This document shows positions 38,077 to 46,177 of a DNA stretch of 64,000 nucleotides, piece by piece. The notes below the pieces were generated by a model. That model had not been told where the DNA came from and did no database searches. It worked only from the letters and a program-made list of their open reading frames with translations. The first letter of the stretch is position 1; each line of letters begins with the position of its first letter. The DNA lies in NCBI RefSeq assembly GCF_030296835.1, contig NZ_AP027922.1:2542001-2606000 (forward strand), given 5' to 3'. The translations under genes and the position numbers were made by a program. The stretch is from Pseudoalteromonas sp. MM1. Lineage in GTDB: Bacteria; Pseudomonadota; Gammaproteobacteria; Enterobacterales; Alteromonadaceae.

Positions 38077-38105
38077 TTGACATTCATGATAAAAACAGGC
38101 ATATT
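38077..38105 (+). promoter_or_regulatory. Putative sigma-70 promoter of rpsT
   Basis: Perfect TTGACA at 38077-38082, 17-base spacer, then CATATT (4 of 6 to TATAAT). About 50 bases before the rpsT start. Confidence 0.55.
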
Positions 38106-38152
38106 CCACGGCCTTTAATTTAAGCTTTATTTAAGATTGTTAGGAGCAAACC

Positions 38153-38413
38153 TTGGCTAACATCAAGTCTGCAAAAAAACGCGCTATCACTAGCGAAAAA
38201 AACCGTCAGCACAACGCAAGCCGTCGTTCAATGATGCGTACTTACTTCAAAAAAGTAACCGCTGCTATTGAAGCTGGCGATAAAGAAGCTGCACAGCAAG
38301 CTTTCTCTGTTGCTACACCTATCCTAGACCGTTACGCAACTAAGGGTCTAATTCATAAAAACAAAGCAGCTCGTCATAAGAGCCGTTTAGCAGCTAAAAT
38401 TAAAGCGCTATAA
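38153..38413 (+). CDS. rpsT: Ribosomal protein S20
   Basis: 86 aa, strongly basic: [20 protein letters not shown] start, then [16 protein letters not shown] and [17 protein letters not shown]. It starts with TTG at 38153 behind TTAGGAGCAAACC. A UUG start is also found in E. coli rpsT, where it takes part in translational feedback, so the same control is plausible. Codon use is that of a highly expressed gene. Own promoter and terminator; divergent from murJ. Confidence 0.97.
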   Translation: MANIKSAKKRAITSEKNRQHNASRRSMMRTYFKKVTAAIEAGDKEAAQQAFSVATPILDRYATKGLIHKNKAARHKSRLAAKIKAL

Positions 38414-38427
38414 TTTGTTTTATGATT

Positions 38428-38455
38428 AAAAAACCGGCTTAGGCCGGTTTTTTTA
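38428..38455 (+). terminator. Rho-independent terminator after rpsT
   Basis: AAACCGGC / GCCGGTTT stem with a 4-nt loop followed by seven T; 15 bases after the stop. Confidence 0.95.
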
Positions 38456-38524
38456 TATTTAAAATTTAGTATTAATACTTTTTAGTGTTAGTAATCCGCA
38501 TAATCCCATAAGATTTAGCGGATT

Positions 38525-38726
38525 ATACCAATCCGCATAATTAAGTGAGCTATTTTCAGGTTGAAAAAGCGTGTTGGTATCAAGGTAAAAAATTCGCTGT
38601 TTAGTTGTTCTCTGCAATTGTTTCTGCATTACTCTGCATCCATGCAGTCGTAAATGAGAATTTCTTAACGCAGATAGCGACACGTTTAGCCCCTAAAAAC
38701 GATTAAATTTAATTGTGGATCGGTAT
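38525..38726. mobile_element. Repeat element B, copy 1 (202 bp, MITE-like)
   Basis: Left end ATACCAATCC, right end GGATCGGTAT (one mismatch in the terminal inverted repeat). The interior matches copy 2 at 63583-63744 for most of its length, with an extra 40-bp block at 38612-38651 that holds the palindrome CTGCATCCATGCAG. The left-end word AATCCGCATAAT occurs once more just outside, at 38493-38504, and TAATCCGC/GCGGATTA (38492-38525) forms a hairpin. No coding potential. It fills most of the 326-base gap between rpsT and the receiver gene. Confidence 0.82.
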
Positions 38727-38739
38727 TAAATATCTATGG

Positions 38740-39123
38740 TTAAACGCTTTCTAAATCTGGGTAAAACTTTTTCAACATCGCAGCTATTTTTTTAGGGGTA
38801 AATGGCTTAACCACAAATCCCTTAGCGCCTTTATCTATGGCTTCTTTAACATTTTCAACAGCTGAATGAGCCGACACCATTACCACATTGGTTTCAGGGC
38901 TAATATCATTAATTTGTGCGATTAACTCTTTACCATCACCGTCAGGCAGCTCAATATCTAAAAAGATCATATTGTAATTAGCTGCTTGGCATTCGCTAAT
39001 ACATTGTTTAGCCGTTGAAGCCTCTTTAACGTTTTCTATTCCTAAGTGCATGAGCGTTTGGCTCAAAAAACTACGCACTGTGCTAACATCATCTACTATT
39101 AAAATCGATAGCTGCGTATCCAT
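38740..39123 (-). CDS. Stand-alone response regulator receiver (CheY-like)
   Basis: 127 aa, receiver domain only. LIVDD (acidic pair 11-12), phospho-acceptor Asp56 in FLDIELPDGDG, VSAHSAVENVKEA, and Lys in GFVVKPFTPKKIA. No output domain, so it must act by protein contact. No kinase gene adjoins it. Residue pattern is closer to regulatory CheY-like proteins than to chemotaxis CheY itself. Downstream lies repeat element B. Confidence 0.88.
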   Translation of the reverse strand: MDTQLSILIVDDVSTVRSFLSQTLMHLGIENVKEASTAKQCISECQAANYNMIFLDIELPDGDGKELIAQINDISPETNVVMVSAHSAVENVKEAIDKGAKGFVVKPFTPKKIAAMLKKFYPDLESV

Positions 39124-39225
39124 GTATGTTCCTCGTAGGCTAAAAGCATTGTATAAGTTATTATATAACTAGATATTTAATCATTTTATTATAGAGACCT
39201 ACGCTAAAAAGGCCAGATTTGCTTT

Positions 39226-39666
39226 ATGTCAAACAACACAAAAAAACAATCATTGCTTGGTAAAACACCACAAAAAAGAAAAGCACCAGTAAAAAAGCCC
39301 CGCAATAGGCCGCAAACAGCACCGCAACCTTCAACTAAGCCAACAACATCTACCCCTGCAGAGCTGCCTGTAAAGTCTAAAAAATGGTTACTTATTACGC
39401 TGGCTGTAATTTTTGCGGTAGCCATTATTTTTCCAAAACCAACTTTACTCACCTATAAAAAATTAGGGTTAGTGAGTGAAAGTATTTATTGGCCTGGAGT
39501 TTTTGGCCATGGCCGTACATTACTTGACTCAAACTTACACCCGCAGCTAGACGAGAAGCGTAACGCCCTTTATTTATGCGCAGATTTAAAGGCGCCGCAA
39601 AGCTGTCAAAAGTATCAACTAATAAAAAATAATGGCTTTTTTGCAGCCCTAACCAGCTACATTTAG
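39226..39666 (+). CDS. Single-pass membrane protein of unknown function
   Basis: 146 aa. Residues 1-50 are a Lys/Pro/Gln-rich basic tail (cytoplasmic by the positive-inside rule), a membrane helix at about 54-70 (LLITLAVIFAVAIIFP) follows, then about 75 periplasmic residues with two Cys (LCADLKAPQSCQKY) that could pair. I do not recognise a domain. Divergent from the receiver gene by about 100 bases. Confidence 0.7.
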   Translation: MSNNTKKQSLLGKTPQKRKAPVKKPRNRPQTAPQPSTKPTTSTPAELPVKSKKWLLITLAVIFAVAIIFPKPTLLTYKKLGLVSESIYWPGVFGHGRTLLDSNLHPQLDEKRNALYLCADLKAPQSCQKYQLIKNNGFFAALTSYI

Positions 39667-39772
39667 CATTAAAAAAACTAATCTGAAAATTTAAAATTAC
39701 TTGGTTGAAAGGTGTGCAAAAGATCAACATAATGGCGCTCCTTTTTTCAACAACTGAACTATTGAAACGACC

Positions 39773-40018
39773 ATGCTAAACGAGCTAGATTGGCTTTTAA
39801 ACACTGTATTACTTGCACTAGGTTTAGGTGCATTCTTTATTAACCACATAACAATACTGCGTGTTGCAGCAATTAGTGCATGTGGACTGTTATTTTTGTC
39901 TTTTAGCTTGGATTTAATGTCGTCGAGTGTTGTTTCAAATATGAGTTTAGTGTTGATCAATACATTTTACTTGTTCAAAGTGTATACGTTTGGACAATTT
40001 AATGTAACGCAGAGTTAA
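39773..40018 (+). CDS. Small membrane protein (81 aa), unknown function
   Basis: Three hydrophobic segments (about 8-24, 27-48, 52-72) in 81 residues. The frame starts at ATG 39773 without a clear ribosome site and ends 24 bases before a terminator-like hairpin, which supports a real transcript. A frame on the other strand (39724-39960) covers part of it and looks less protein-like. Moderate confidence only. Confidence 0.5.
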   Translation: MLNELDWLLNTVLLALGLGAFFINHITILRVAAISACGLLFLSFSLDLMSSSVVSNMSLVLINTFYLFKVYTFGQFNVTQS

Positions 40019-40041
40019 CATTTCTCCTTAGAATATTTTAT

Positions 40042-40066
40042 AGCCAAGCCTTGCTGGGCTTTTTTA
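40042..40066 (+). terminator. Rho-independent terminator
   Basis: AGCC-A-AGC / GCT-G-GGCT stem with one mismatch and a 3-nt loop, followed by six T. Serves the 39773 gene. Confidence 0.7.
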
Positions 40067-40145
40067 TTTAAAAATTAAAAGGCTTGGGGAACAGATTGAA
40101 CTAAGATAAAATTTATCTCGTATTAATCCTCATTTAGGTCTTACT

Positions 40146-40727
40146 ATGTCTTTATCTGATTTCGATTTATTTTTATCTTCTATGGAAGATGTAAAACCTA
40201 TAAACCACGATACTGTAACTCCTCTTGCAAGTAACCCTAGTGCCACCCTTGCCCAGCAAGAAAAACGCAAAGCTGCTGAGCTTAGCCTTACGAATGATGA
40301 AAATTACTTACAAACTGAGCATGTAGAACTTTTAGACCCGCATGCATTACTCAGTTTTAAAAAAGACGGCGTACAAAGCGCTGTATTTAAAAACTTACGC
40401 TTAGCTAAATACCAAGTTGATGCCACATTAGATTTGCATGGCCAATTACTTAAAAACGCACGCACAACATTATTTAACTTTATTACTGATTGCCACCAGC
40501 GAAACATACGCGTTGTACTAGTACGCCATGGCATTGGTATAAAAAATAAAGCTAAGCCAGGTATACTTAAAAGCTACGTTAATAAGTGGCTACAGGCTCT
40601 ACCTGCGGTATTGGCGTATCATACGGCCCTTAAGCATCATGGTGGCAGCGGCGCAACGTATGTGTTGCTTAAAAAAAGTGATGAGAAAAAACATGAAAAC
40701 AGAGAGATACACGCTAAGCGCTTTTAG
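40146..40727 (+). CDS. smrA: Smr-domain protein, SmrA/YdaL-like
   Basis: 193 aa. N-terminal 85 residues charged and variable, then a Smr domain (about 95-180) with LDLHGQ, VVLVRHGIGIKNKAKPGILK and a closing HHGGSGATYVLLKK. LDxHG and the HGxG motif are the nuclease residues of the family. E. coli has SmrA (YdaL) and SmrB; the size and short N-region favour SmrA. SmrB cleaves mRNA at collided ribosomes; the SmrA role is less known. Confidence 0.85.
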   Translation: MSLSDFDLFLSSMEDVKPINHDTVTPLASNPSATLAQQEKRKAAELSLTNDENYLQTEHVELLDPHALLSFKKDGVQSAVFKNLRLAKYQVDATLDLHGQLLKNARTTLFNFITDCHQRNIRVVLVRHGIGIKNKAKPGILKSYVNKWLQALPAVLAYHTALKHHGGSGATYVLLKKSDEKKHENREIHAKRF

Positions 40728-40830
40728 TGCAAAACTAATGCCTCACTTTTAACAAATAAAGTGGCACTTACTCTGCCCCTTTGGGGTTTAGGGTTCATTT
40801 AGGGATGGATAACTTGTAGCGAGATATTTT

Positions 40831-40869
40831 AAGCTAGTAGAAGAACGCTAAACGCTACTTTACTAGCTT
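40831..40869. other. Inverted repeat in the smrA downstream gap
   Basis: AAGCTAGTA (40831-40839) pairs with TACTAGCTT (40861-40869) across a 21-nt loop. It lies between the convergent smrA gene and the 48-aa gene. No U-tract of note; it may be a weak bidirectional terminator. The rest of 40728-40935 shows nothing else I can support. Confidence 0.35.
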
Positions 40870-40935
40870 TATAAGCCGAGTAGTTATAATTAAAGCTAAG
40901 CCGTAAGTTACATGCTTAATTTCTAAAATTGACTT

Positions 40936-41082
40936 CTAATCGGTTTGCGTTGTTTGCTCACTTTGGTTTTTACTTTGCGGTATTTGATCTGCACTCGCTT
41001 GGTTAAACCATGCCGATACACCCAATACAATAATAGAAACCACAACTAAGCTTAGTTTTACGCCACCTTGACTCGATTTCAT
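40936..41082 (-). CDS. 48-aa single-pass membrane protein, unknown function
   Basis: Short frame from ATG at 41082 to TAG at 40936, preceded by AAGAGTAACGT. It has a basic start MKSSQGGVK, one membrane helix LSLVVVSIIVLGVSAWF (about 10-26) and a Gln/Ser-rich periplasmic tail ending QTTQTD. The clean basic-helix-polar plan argues for a real gene. It follows the GhrA-like gene by 95 bases on the same strand. No function can be assigned. Confidence 0.55.
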   Translation of the reverse strand: MKSSQGGVKLSLVVVSIIVLGVSAWFNQASADQIPQSKNQSEQTTQTD

Positions 41083-41177
41083 ACGTTACTCTTATTATTT
41101 TTATTATAGGTTTAGCCCTTACATTAATTAAAATTACAAATGTTAACAAGCTGTTTTTTAAACTGTTTGGCTATCTA

Positions 41178-42098
41178 TTAATAACCTTTTGTTCTATTAA
41201 CTCGATTGTTTAGCTCAAGCCCGCTATTTAAGCGATTAACATTTTCTGCTATTTGCTCTGTAACACTATTTAAGTCTGATATTGCTGCGCAATGTGGAGT
41301 AATAGTCACTTTTGGGTGCTGCCAAAATGGGTGAGAGCCTGGTAATGGCTCTTCGGTGAATACATCAAGGGTTGCCGATCTTAAATTATCTGAATCTAGC
41401 GCTGATAATAGATCTGGCTCTATAACATGCTCACCCCTTGCTACATTTATTACGCAAGCATGCTTAGGGAGCTTTGCTAATAATTGTGCGTTGATAATTC
41501 CTTTAGTTGCCTCAGTAAGTGGCAATAAACACACTAAAAAATCTATTTTGGGCAGCATTTCATCAAGCCCTTGTAATTCGGTGTATAGCTTGACCTGCTC
41601 ACTTTTTTTAGGCGTTTTAGACCATGCACTTAGCGTAAAGCCATTAATGCGTAACTTATCTGCGCATGCTTTTCCTAATTCACCAAAACCTAAAATACCC
41701 ACATGTTTATATTTATAGGCGCGTTTAGGCTTCCAGTTACTTTGTGATTGTTTAACAAAGTATTCTTTTAAGCGCAGCTTTTGAGCTAACACATGAGTTA
41801 ATACATATTCTGCCATGTCCTCGGCTAGTTGCTCATCAACAATACGCACCACATCTACATGCTCATGCAATAGCGACATATTAATACTGTCTACACCCGC
41901 GCCAAATGAAGAAACGGCTTTTAAATTAGGCAATCGTTGCCATAGGTCATTCGGGGCATTCCAAGCCAGTACAAACTCTACAGCACTGGGGTTTTTACAC
42001 GATGGCCATTGCTCAATAGTTTCATTAGGTAACAATTCAGTTAGCCTTGCTATTAGTTTTGTATTATCGCGCCCTGAAATGGCAACTAAAACCGACAT
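41178..42098 (-). CDS. ghrA: D-2-hydroxyacid dehydrogenase, glyoxylate/hydroxypyruvate reductase A-like
   Basis: 306 aa, close to E. coli GhrA (312). Rossmann motif GILGFGELGKACADKL (about 137-152), catalytic Arg in NVARGEHVIE, Glu in TEEPLPGSHPFW and His in TITPHCAAISD. GhrA reduces glyoxylate and hydroxypyruvate with NADPH; the LPxxHPFW stretch fits this subfamily. Specificity is inferred. Confidence 0.85.
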   Translation of the reverse strand: MSVLVAISGRDNTKLIARLTELLPNETIEQWPSCKNPSAVEFVLAWNAPNDLWQRLPNLKAVSSFGAGVDSINMSLLHEHVDVVRIVDEQLAEDMAEYVLTHVLAQKLRLKEYFVKQSQSNWKPKRAYKYKHVGILGFGELGKACADKLRINGFTLSAWSKTPKKSEQVKLYTELQGLDEMLPKIDFLVCLLPLTEATKGIINAQLLAKLPKHACVINVARGEHVIEPDLLSALDSDNLRSATLDVFTEEPLPGSHPFWQHPKVTITPHCAAISDLNSVTEQIAENVNRLNSGLELNNRVNRTKGY

Positions 42099-42259
42099 GT
42101 AAACTCCTTATAAACTTTAATATTTTTACCTTCATCATTGAGTAAATTTACTGCTGATTATTTACTCTTTAAAAAGTCACACAACTGCAAAGTAAATGTC
42201 ACACCCTTTTTTTACTCTAAACAGCAAGGCGAATAGGCCAAATTGTAAACGAGGTTAAT

Positions 42260-43966
42260 ATGATAAGCGTTGATAAAGTAATAGCAGCAAACTTACCACA
42301 ATTAGAGAACTCCCCTAAAGTAAAAGGTTTAGTTAAAAAAGGGCTTGGCTACTTATTACATGAACAAGAATTTGTCGCCTTTGGCGATGCTTACCCCCAT
42401 TTACAAGGGCTAGAGTTTGTTGAGCAAGTGCTTGATGAGCTTGACTTTGATACCCGCTACAAACCAAAGCAAATTGAAAATATACCCAGCGAAGGTAAGT
42501 TAGTTATTGTAGCTAACCACCCCATTGGGTCGCTCGACGCACTCGCGCTGATAAAAGTACTATCCAGCGTTAGGCAAGATTTAAAAGTGGTTGCCAATCG
42601 AATGCTAATGTCGGTTACCCCTATGCATTCATTGCTGTTGCCAGTAGATAACTTATCAGGTACCAGTAAAAAACAAGAATTAAGCAATATTCAAAAACAC
42701 TTAAAAAATGAAGGTGCTTTGTTAATTTTTCCTGCTGGTGAAGTATCTCGATTAAGCCCTACCGGAATTAAAGATTGCAAGTGGAACAGTGGCTTTTTAC
42801 GCATGGCTAAAAAAGCAAACAGCCCTATTTTACCTATTTATATAAAAGCCAAAAACAGCCCGCTTTTTTATGGTACATCAATGATTTATAAACCGCTTGC
42901 GAGCTTATTATTAGTAAAAGAAATGTTTAAGCAGCGTCAAAAGTCATTAGAGTTTGAAATTGGCGCTTCCATTCCACCCGAGTCATATTTAATCGAAAAT
43001 TTAAAAGATAAAGAAATCGTAAACCTCATTCGTAAACAACTTTATCGCCTTACCACTAAAAAGCCTCTCCCCCTTAAAACTCAAACCCCTATTGCTATTC
43101 CTGAGTGTCGAAAAGAGCTAAAAAAAGCCATAGAGAGTTGCCAATTATTAGGTAAAACACACGATGGCATGCATATTCATTTATATCAATACACGGGGAG
43201 CTCACCGGTGTTTAGAGAGCTTGGGAGACTCAGAGAAATCGCCTTTAGAGCGGTAGGTGAAGGCAGCGGAAAACGCCGCGACATCGACAAATATGATATG
43301 GATTACCAACACTTAGTGCTATGGGATCCCACGCAGTTAGAGTTGGTGGGGGCATATCGCCTAGCTTGCGCAAAGGAAATAATAGATAAACATGGCCGAG
43401 AAGGCTTATACACCGATAGTTTATTTAGTTACACACAAGCAATGAAACCCTATTTAGAGCAAGGTATAGAACTTGGCCGCAGCTTTGTGCAACCTAAGTA
43501 TTGGGGACGTAAAAGCTTAGACTACTTATGGTACGGTATTGGCGCATTTATTAAAAACTACCCGCAATATCGTTACTTATTCGGCGCAGTGAGCGTCTCT
43601 AATGCTTTACCAGAACAAGCTAAAGCCATGCTCGTATATTACTATCAACACTATTACAAATCAGAGCAACACCTTGCCACCCCTAATAACGAGTTTAAAT
43701 TAAGCGAGCAACAACTTACTCAGTGTAAAACTGTTTTTAGCGGCAACGATGTAAAAGAAGACTTTGTAGAATTAAAACATGTACTGGCCAATATGGGGGC
43801 ACACGTTCCTACGCTATTTAAGCAATATACCGAGCTGTGTAAGCCTGGCGGTGTAAAATTTTTAAGCTTTAGTATCGACCCCGACTTTAACAACTGTATT
43901 GATGGGTTAGTACTAGTAGACTTACAAAACGTAAAAGAAAATAAAGCTAAGCGCTATTTAGGTTAG
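42260..43966 (+). CDS. olsF: Fused acyltransferase, OlsF-like (ornithine/amino lipid synthesis)
   Basis: 568 aa with two acyltransferase units. N-terminal half (about 60-290) is a PlsC-like O-acyltransferase with ANHPIGSLD (His87, Asp93) and FPAGEVSR (157-164). C-terminal half (about 300-540) is an OlsB-like GNAT N-acyltransferase with FRELGRLREIAFRAVGEGSG, DYQHLVLWD, and ELGRSFVQPKYWGRKSLDYLW. Fusions of this order are the OlsF type, known in Serratia and Bacteroidota to make ornithine lipids alone. The product here could also be a related glycine- or lysine-type lipid. Stand-alone gene with own terminator. Confidence 0.78.
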   Translation: MISVDKVIAANLPQLENSPKVKGLVKKGLGYLLHEQEFVAFGDAYPHLQGLEFVEQVLDELDFDTRYKPKQIENIPSEGKLVIVANHPIGSLDALALIKVLSSVRQDLKVVANRMLMSVTPMHSLLLPVDNLSGTSKKQELSNIQKHLKNEGALLIFPAGEVSRLSPTGIKDCKWNSGFLRMAKKANSPILPIYIKAKNSPLFYGTSMIYKPLASLLLVKEMFKQRQKSLEFEIGASIPPESYLIENLKDKEIVNLIRKQLYRLTTKKPLPLKTQTPIAIPECRKELKKAIESCQLLGKTHDGMHIHLYQYTGSSPVFRELGRLREIAFRAVGEGSGKRRDIDKYDMDYQHLVLWDPTQLELVGAYRLACAKEIIDKHGREGLYTDSLFSYTQAMKPYLEQGIELGRSFVQPKYWGRKSLDYLWYGIGAFIKNYPQYRYLFGAVSVSNALPEQAKAMLVYYYQHYYKSEQHLATPNNEFKLSEQQLTQCKTVFSGNDVKEDFVELKHVLANMGAHVPTLFKQYTELCKPGGVKFLSFSIDPDFNNCIDGLVLVDLQNVKENKAKRYLG

Positions 43967-43968
43967 TC

Positions 43969-44001
43969 AAACAGCGAGGTGATCCTCGCTGTTTATTTTT
44001 A
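43969..44001. terminator. Bidirectional terminator (olsF / dapE)
   Basis: AAACAGCGAGG / CCTCGCTGTTT, 11-bp perfect stem, TGAT loop, followed by ATTTTTAT on the plus strand. Lies between convergent stops. Confidence 0.88.
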
Positions 44002-44017
44002 TAAGGCGTGTTTACAC

Positions 44018-45202
44018 CTATTTATGGCTAAAAATTCGCGCTAACAAGTCTGTGTAAATGGCCTCAATTTTAAGTAAATCATCAACCGGGACATGCTCAT
44101 TTACCTGGTGAATAGTACTGTTTTTAACGCCACACTCAATAACTTGGGTATGCTGGTTTGCAAAAAATCGCCCATCCGAAGTACCGCCACTGGTACTTAA
44201 CATGGGGTAATTCCCTGTTTGCGCATAAATGGTGTGCTCTAATTGCTGCAATAAACTCCACCCGTTTGTTGGTGCTGTATAATAGGGCTCACACGCTCGT
44301 TCCCATTCCATCTCAAGGTGCTGGGCGTATTCACTCAGTGCTGTTGATATACAGTGCTTTATTGTACTGCTTGTATAACCATGGCTATAGCGCACATTAA
44401 AGGTAATTTCGCATTCACTAGGGACTAAATTATCAATAACATTGTTTATATTAATGCCGGTCACTTGCAAGGTGGTTTTAGAGCTTGGCTCATCTTCAGG
44501 CCATGTCAAATTACTTAAACAATTTACAATATTACCCGCAATATGCGCCGCATTTATAGTGTTCTGCGGGTAAGCAACATGCCCGGCCTTGCCGTGTACT
44601 TTTATTCGAGAAGAAATAGCGCCTCGACGACCATTTTTAATTGTATCGCCTACGTGTGTAGAGCTTGTCGGTTCACCAACAATACAGCCATCAAGTTGTA
44701 TATTATTTTTTGCAAGGCGCGCGGCTATTTCCTCTGAGCCAAATTCCGCCTCCCCTTCCTCATCAGAGGTGATAAGCCAGTAAAAACGCCCTTTTTTATT
44801 TTTTGTATTGTTTAATAGTGCCTTAGTAGCACCAAGCATAGCCGCCACGCCGCCCTTCATATCAGCAGCGCCGCGACCATACACGGCATTATTAATAATA
44901 TTGCCGGCAAAAGGTGGGCTTAACCAGTTGCCGGACTCTGCAGGTACAACATCAATATGCCCAGAAAACGCAACACATGGCCCTTCTTGCTCAAAATTTA
45001 CGTAGGCAATTAAATTAGTAACACCTTCACAAATAAACTGCTCACAATTAAAACCAAGCACAGTTAACTCATTACTAAGCCAATCTATGGCACCGCCTTG
45101 GCTAGGCGTTACAGACTCAAATCTTATAAGCGTTTGTGTATTTTTTACCACCGCGCTTAAAGGCTTACTTACACTGTTTTGCGATACTTTTGCAAAAGAC
45201 AT
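44018..45202 (-). CDS. dapE: Succinyl-diaminopimelate desuccinylase
   Basis: Zn-dependent M20 hydrolase of the lysine/diaminopimelate pathway. 394 aa from ATG at 45202; the GTG 7 codons upstream is less likely. Metal and catalytic motifs: SGHIDVVP (His, catalytic Asp), GRGAADMKGG (bridging Asp), SDEEGEAEFG (catalytic Glu and ligand), IVGEPTSS, and a closing NSTIHQVNEHVPVDDL with the last His ligand. Slightly longer than E. coli (375). Confidence 0.92.
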   Translation of the reverse strand: MSFAKVSQNSVSKPLSAVVKNTQTLIRFESVTPSQGGAIDWLSNELTVLGFNCEQFICEGVTNLIAYVNFEQEGPCVAFSGHIDVVPAESGNWLSPPFAGNIINNAVYGRGAADMKGGVAAMLGATKALLNNTKNKKGRFYWLITSDEEGEAEFGSEEIAARLAKNNIQLDGCIVGEPTSSTHVGDTIKNGRRGAISSRIKVHGKAGHVAYPQNTINAAHIAGNIVNCLSNLTWPEDEPSSKTTLQVTGININNVIDNLVPSECEITFNVRYSHGYTSSTIKHCISTALSEYAQHLEMEWERACEPYYTAPTNGWSLLQQLEHTIYAQTGNYPMLSTSGGTSDGRFFANQHTQVIECGVKNSTIHQVNEHVPVDDLLKIEAIYTDLLARIFSHK

Positions 45203-45463
45203 AACAACACACTCAATAACCACAAGATAGGTTATTAGAGCGCGACAATATGACCAAATAATGGCAAAGATAATACAGTGCGATGACCGTTAAATACCTA
45301 CCTGTGTCAATTAATTAAAATACTTTTTACAGCAACTTTAATCTAAATCAATAAAGTGATTCATACACTTCAAACATTTTTGAAACTTTGATCTAGAACA
45401 GGTTTTTAACGCTCGGAGGTTGTAATAATAACGTCAATCAAAAAGTAGTTATTGGAGCACAAC

Positions 45464-46117
45464 ATGAAAACCCAAATCAGCATTGCATTACTTACCTCTT
45501 TACTTGCTATCACCCCTGCGGCACACGCTAACCTAAGCGTTAATGTTGGCGCTATTAATGTAAATCCAGATAACAGCAGCTCGACAATTAACGAAGCGCC
45601 AACACTGGGTCTAAAAGGCGACTCTGATACGCAGCTGGGTATTACAATCGACTATGCATTTAACGATAAGTGGGTGGTAGAGCTTATTGCCGCTACGCCG
45701 TTTTCACACGATGTAAATGGCGCAGGTGGGTTAGCTGGTAATAAAATTGCCGACATCAAACAGCTTCCGCCATCATTGGTTGCGCAATACCACTTTTTAG
45801 ATACAAGTTACGCACTACGCCCGTTTATTGGTGTAGGGCTTAATTACACCACCTTTTTTGACGAGCAGCCTTCACAAGCGCTAAAAGCAACCCTAGGCAC
45901 TGATGATGTTGAAGTAAAGCTAGATGATTCGTTTGGCTTTATCGCACAAGTGGGCGCTAACTATAAAATAGACCACAACTGGGGGTTACATGCCATGGTA
46001 TCACTGATTGATATAGATACCGACGCCACAGTGTATGCAAACGGTGCAAAAGCACTTACATCAACCGTTGAGCTTGACCCAGTCGTTGCTATGTTTGGCG
46101 TAAAATACCGCTTTTAA
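45464..46117 (+). CDS. ompW: OmpW-family outer-membrane protein
   Basis: 217 aa from ATG at 45464 (TTGGAGCACAAC in front). Signal peptide 1-22 (ending PAAHA), then an eight-stranded barrel with typical OmpW features: LGITIDYAFNDKWVVELIAATPFSHDV, ADIKQLPPSLVAQYHF (split here), LRPFIGVGLNYTTFF and the C-terminal VAMFGVKYRF ending in Phe for BAM recognition. Transports small hydrophobic molecules in the known members. Confidence 0.93.
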   Translation: MKTQISIALLTSLLAITPAAHANLSVNVGAINVNPDNSSSTINEAPTLGLKGDSDTQLGITIDYAFNDKWVVELIAATPFSHDVNGAGGLAGNKIADIKQLPPSLVAQYHFLDTSYALRPFIGVGLNYTTFFDEQPSQALKATLGTDDVEVKLDDSFGFIAQVGANYKIDHNWGLHAMVSLIDIDTDATVYANGAKALTSTVELDPVVAMFGVKYRF

Positions 46118-46148
46118 TTAAGCTTATAGCGCCCATGTTCTATGTGTT

Positions 46149-46170
46149 TAAGGCCGAAAGGCCTTATTTT
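46149..46170. terminator. Terminator between ompW and the thioesterase gene
   Basis: TAAGGCC-GAAA-GGCCTTA hairpin with a stable tetraloop followed by TTTTATG; the two genes converge here. Confidence 0.75.
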
Positions 46171-46177
46171 ATGAAAA

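Noticed and set aside
38459..38683. 74-aa minus-strand frame over 38459-38683
   Set aside because: It lies within repeat element B and its flank, with no ribosome site and no protein-like composition.
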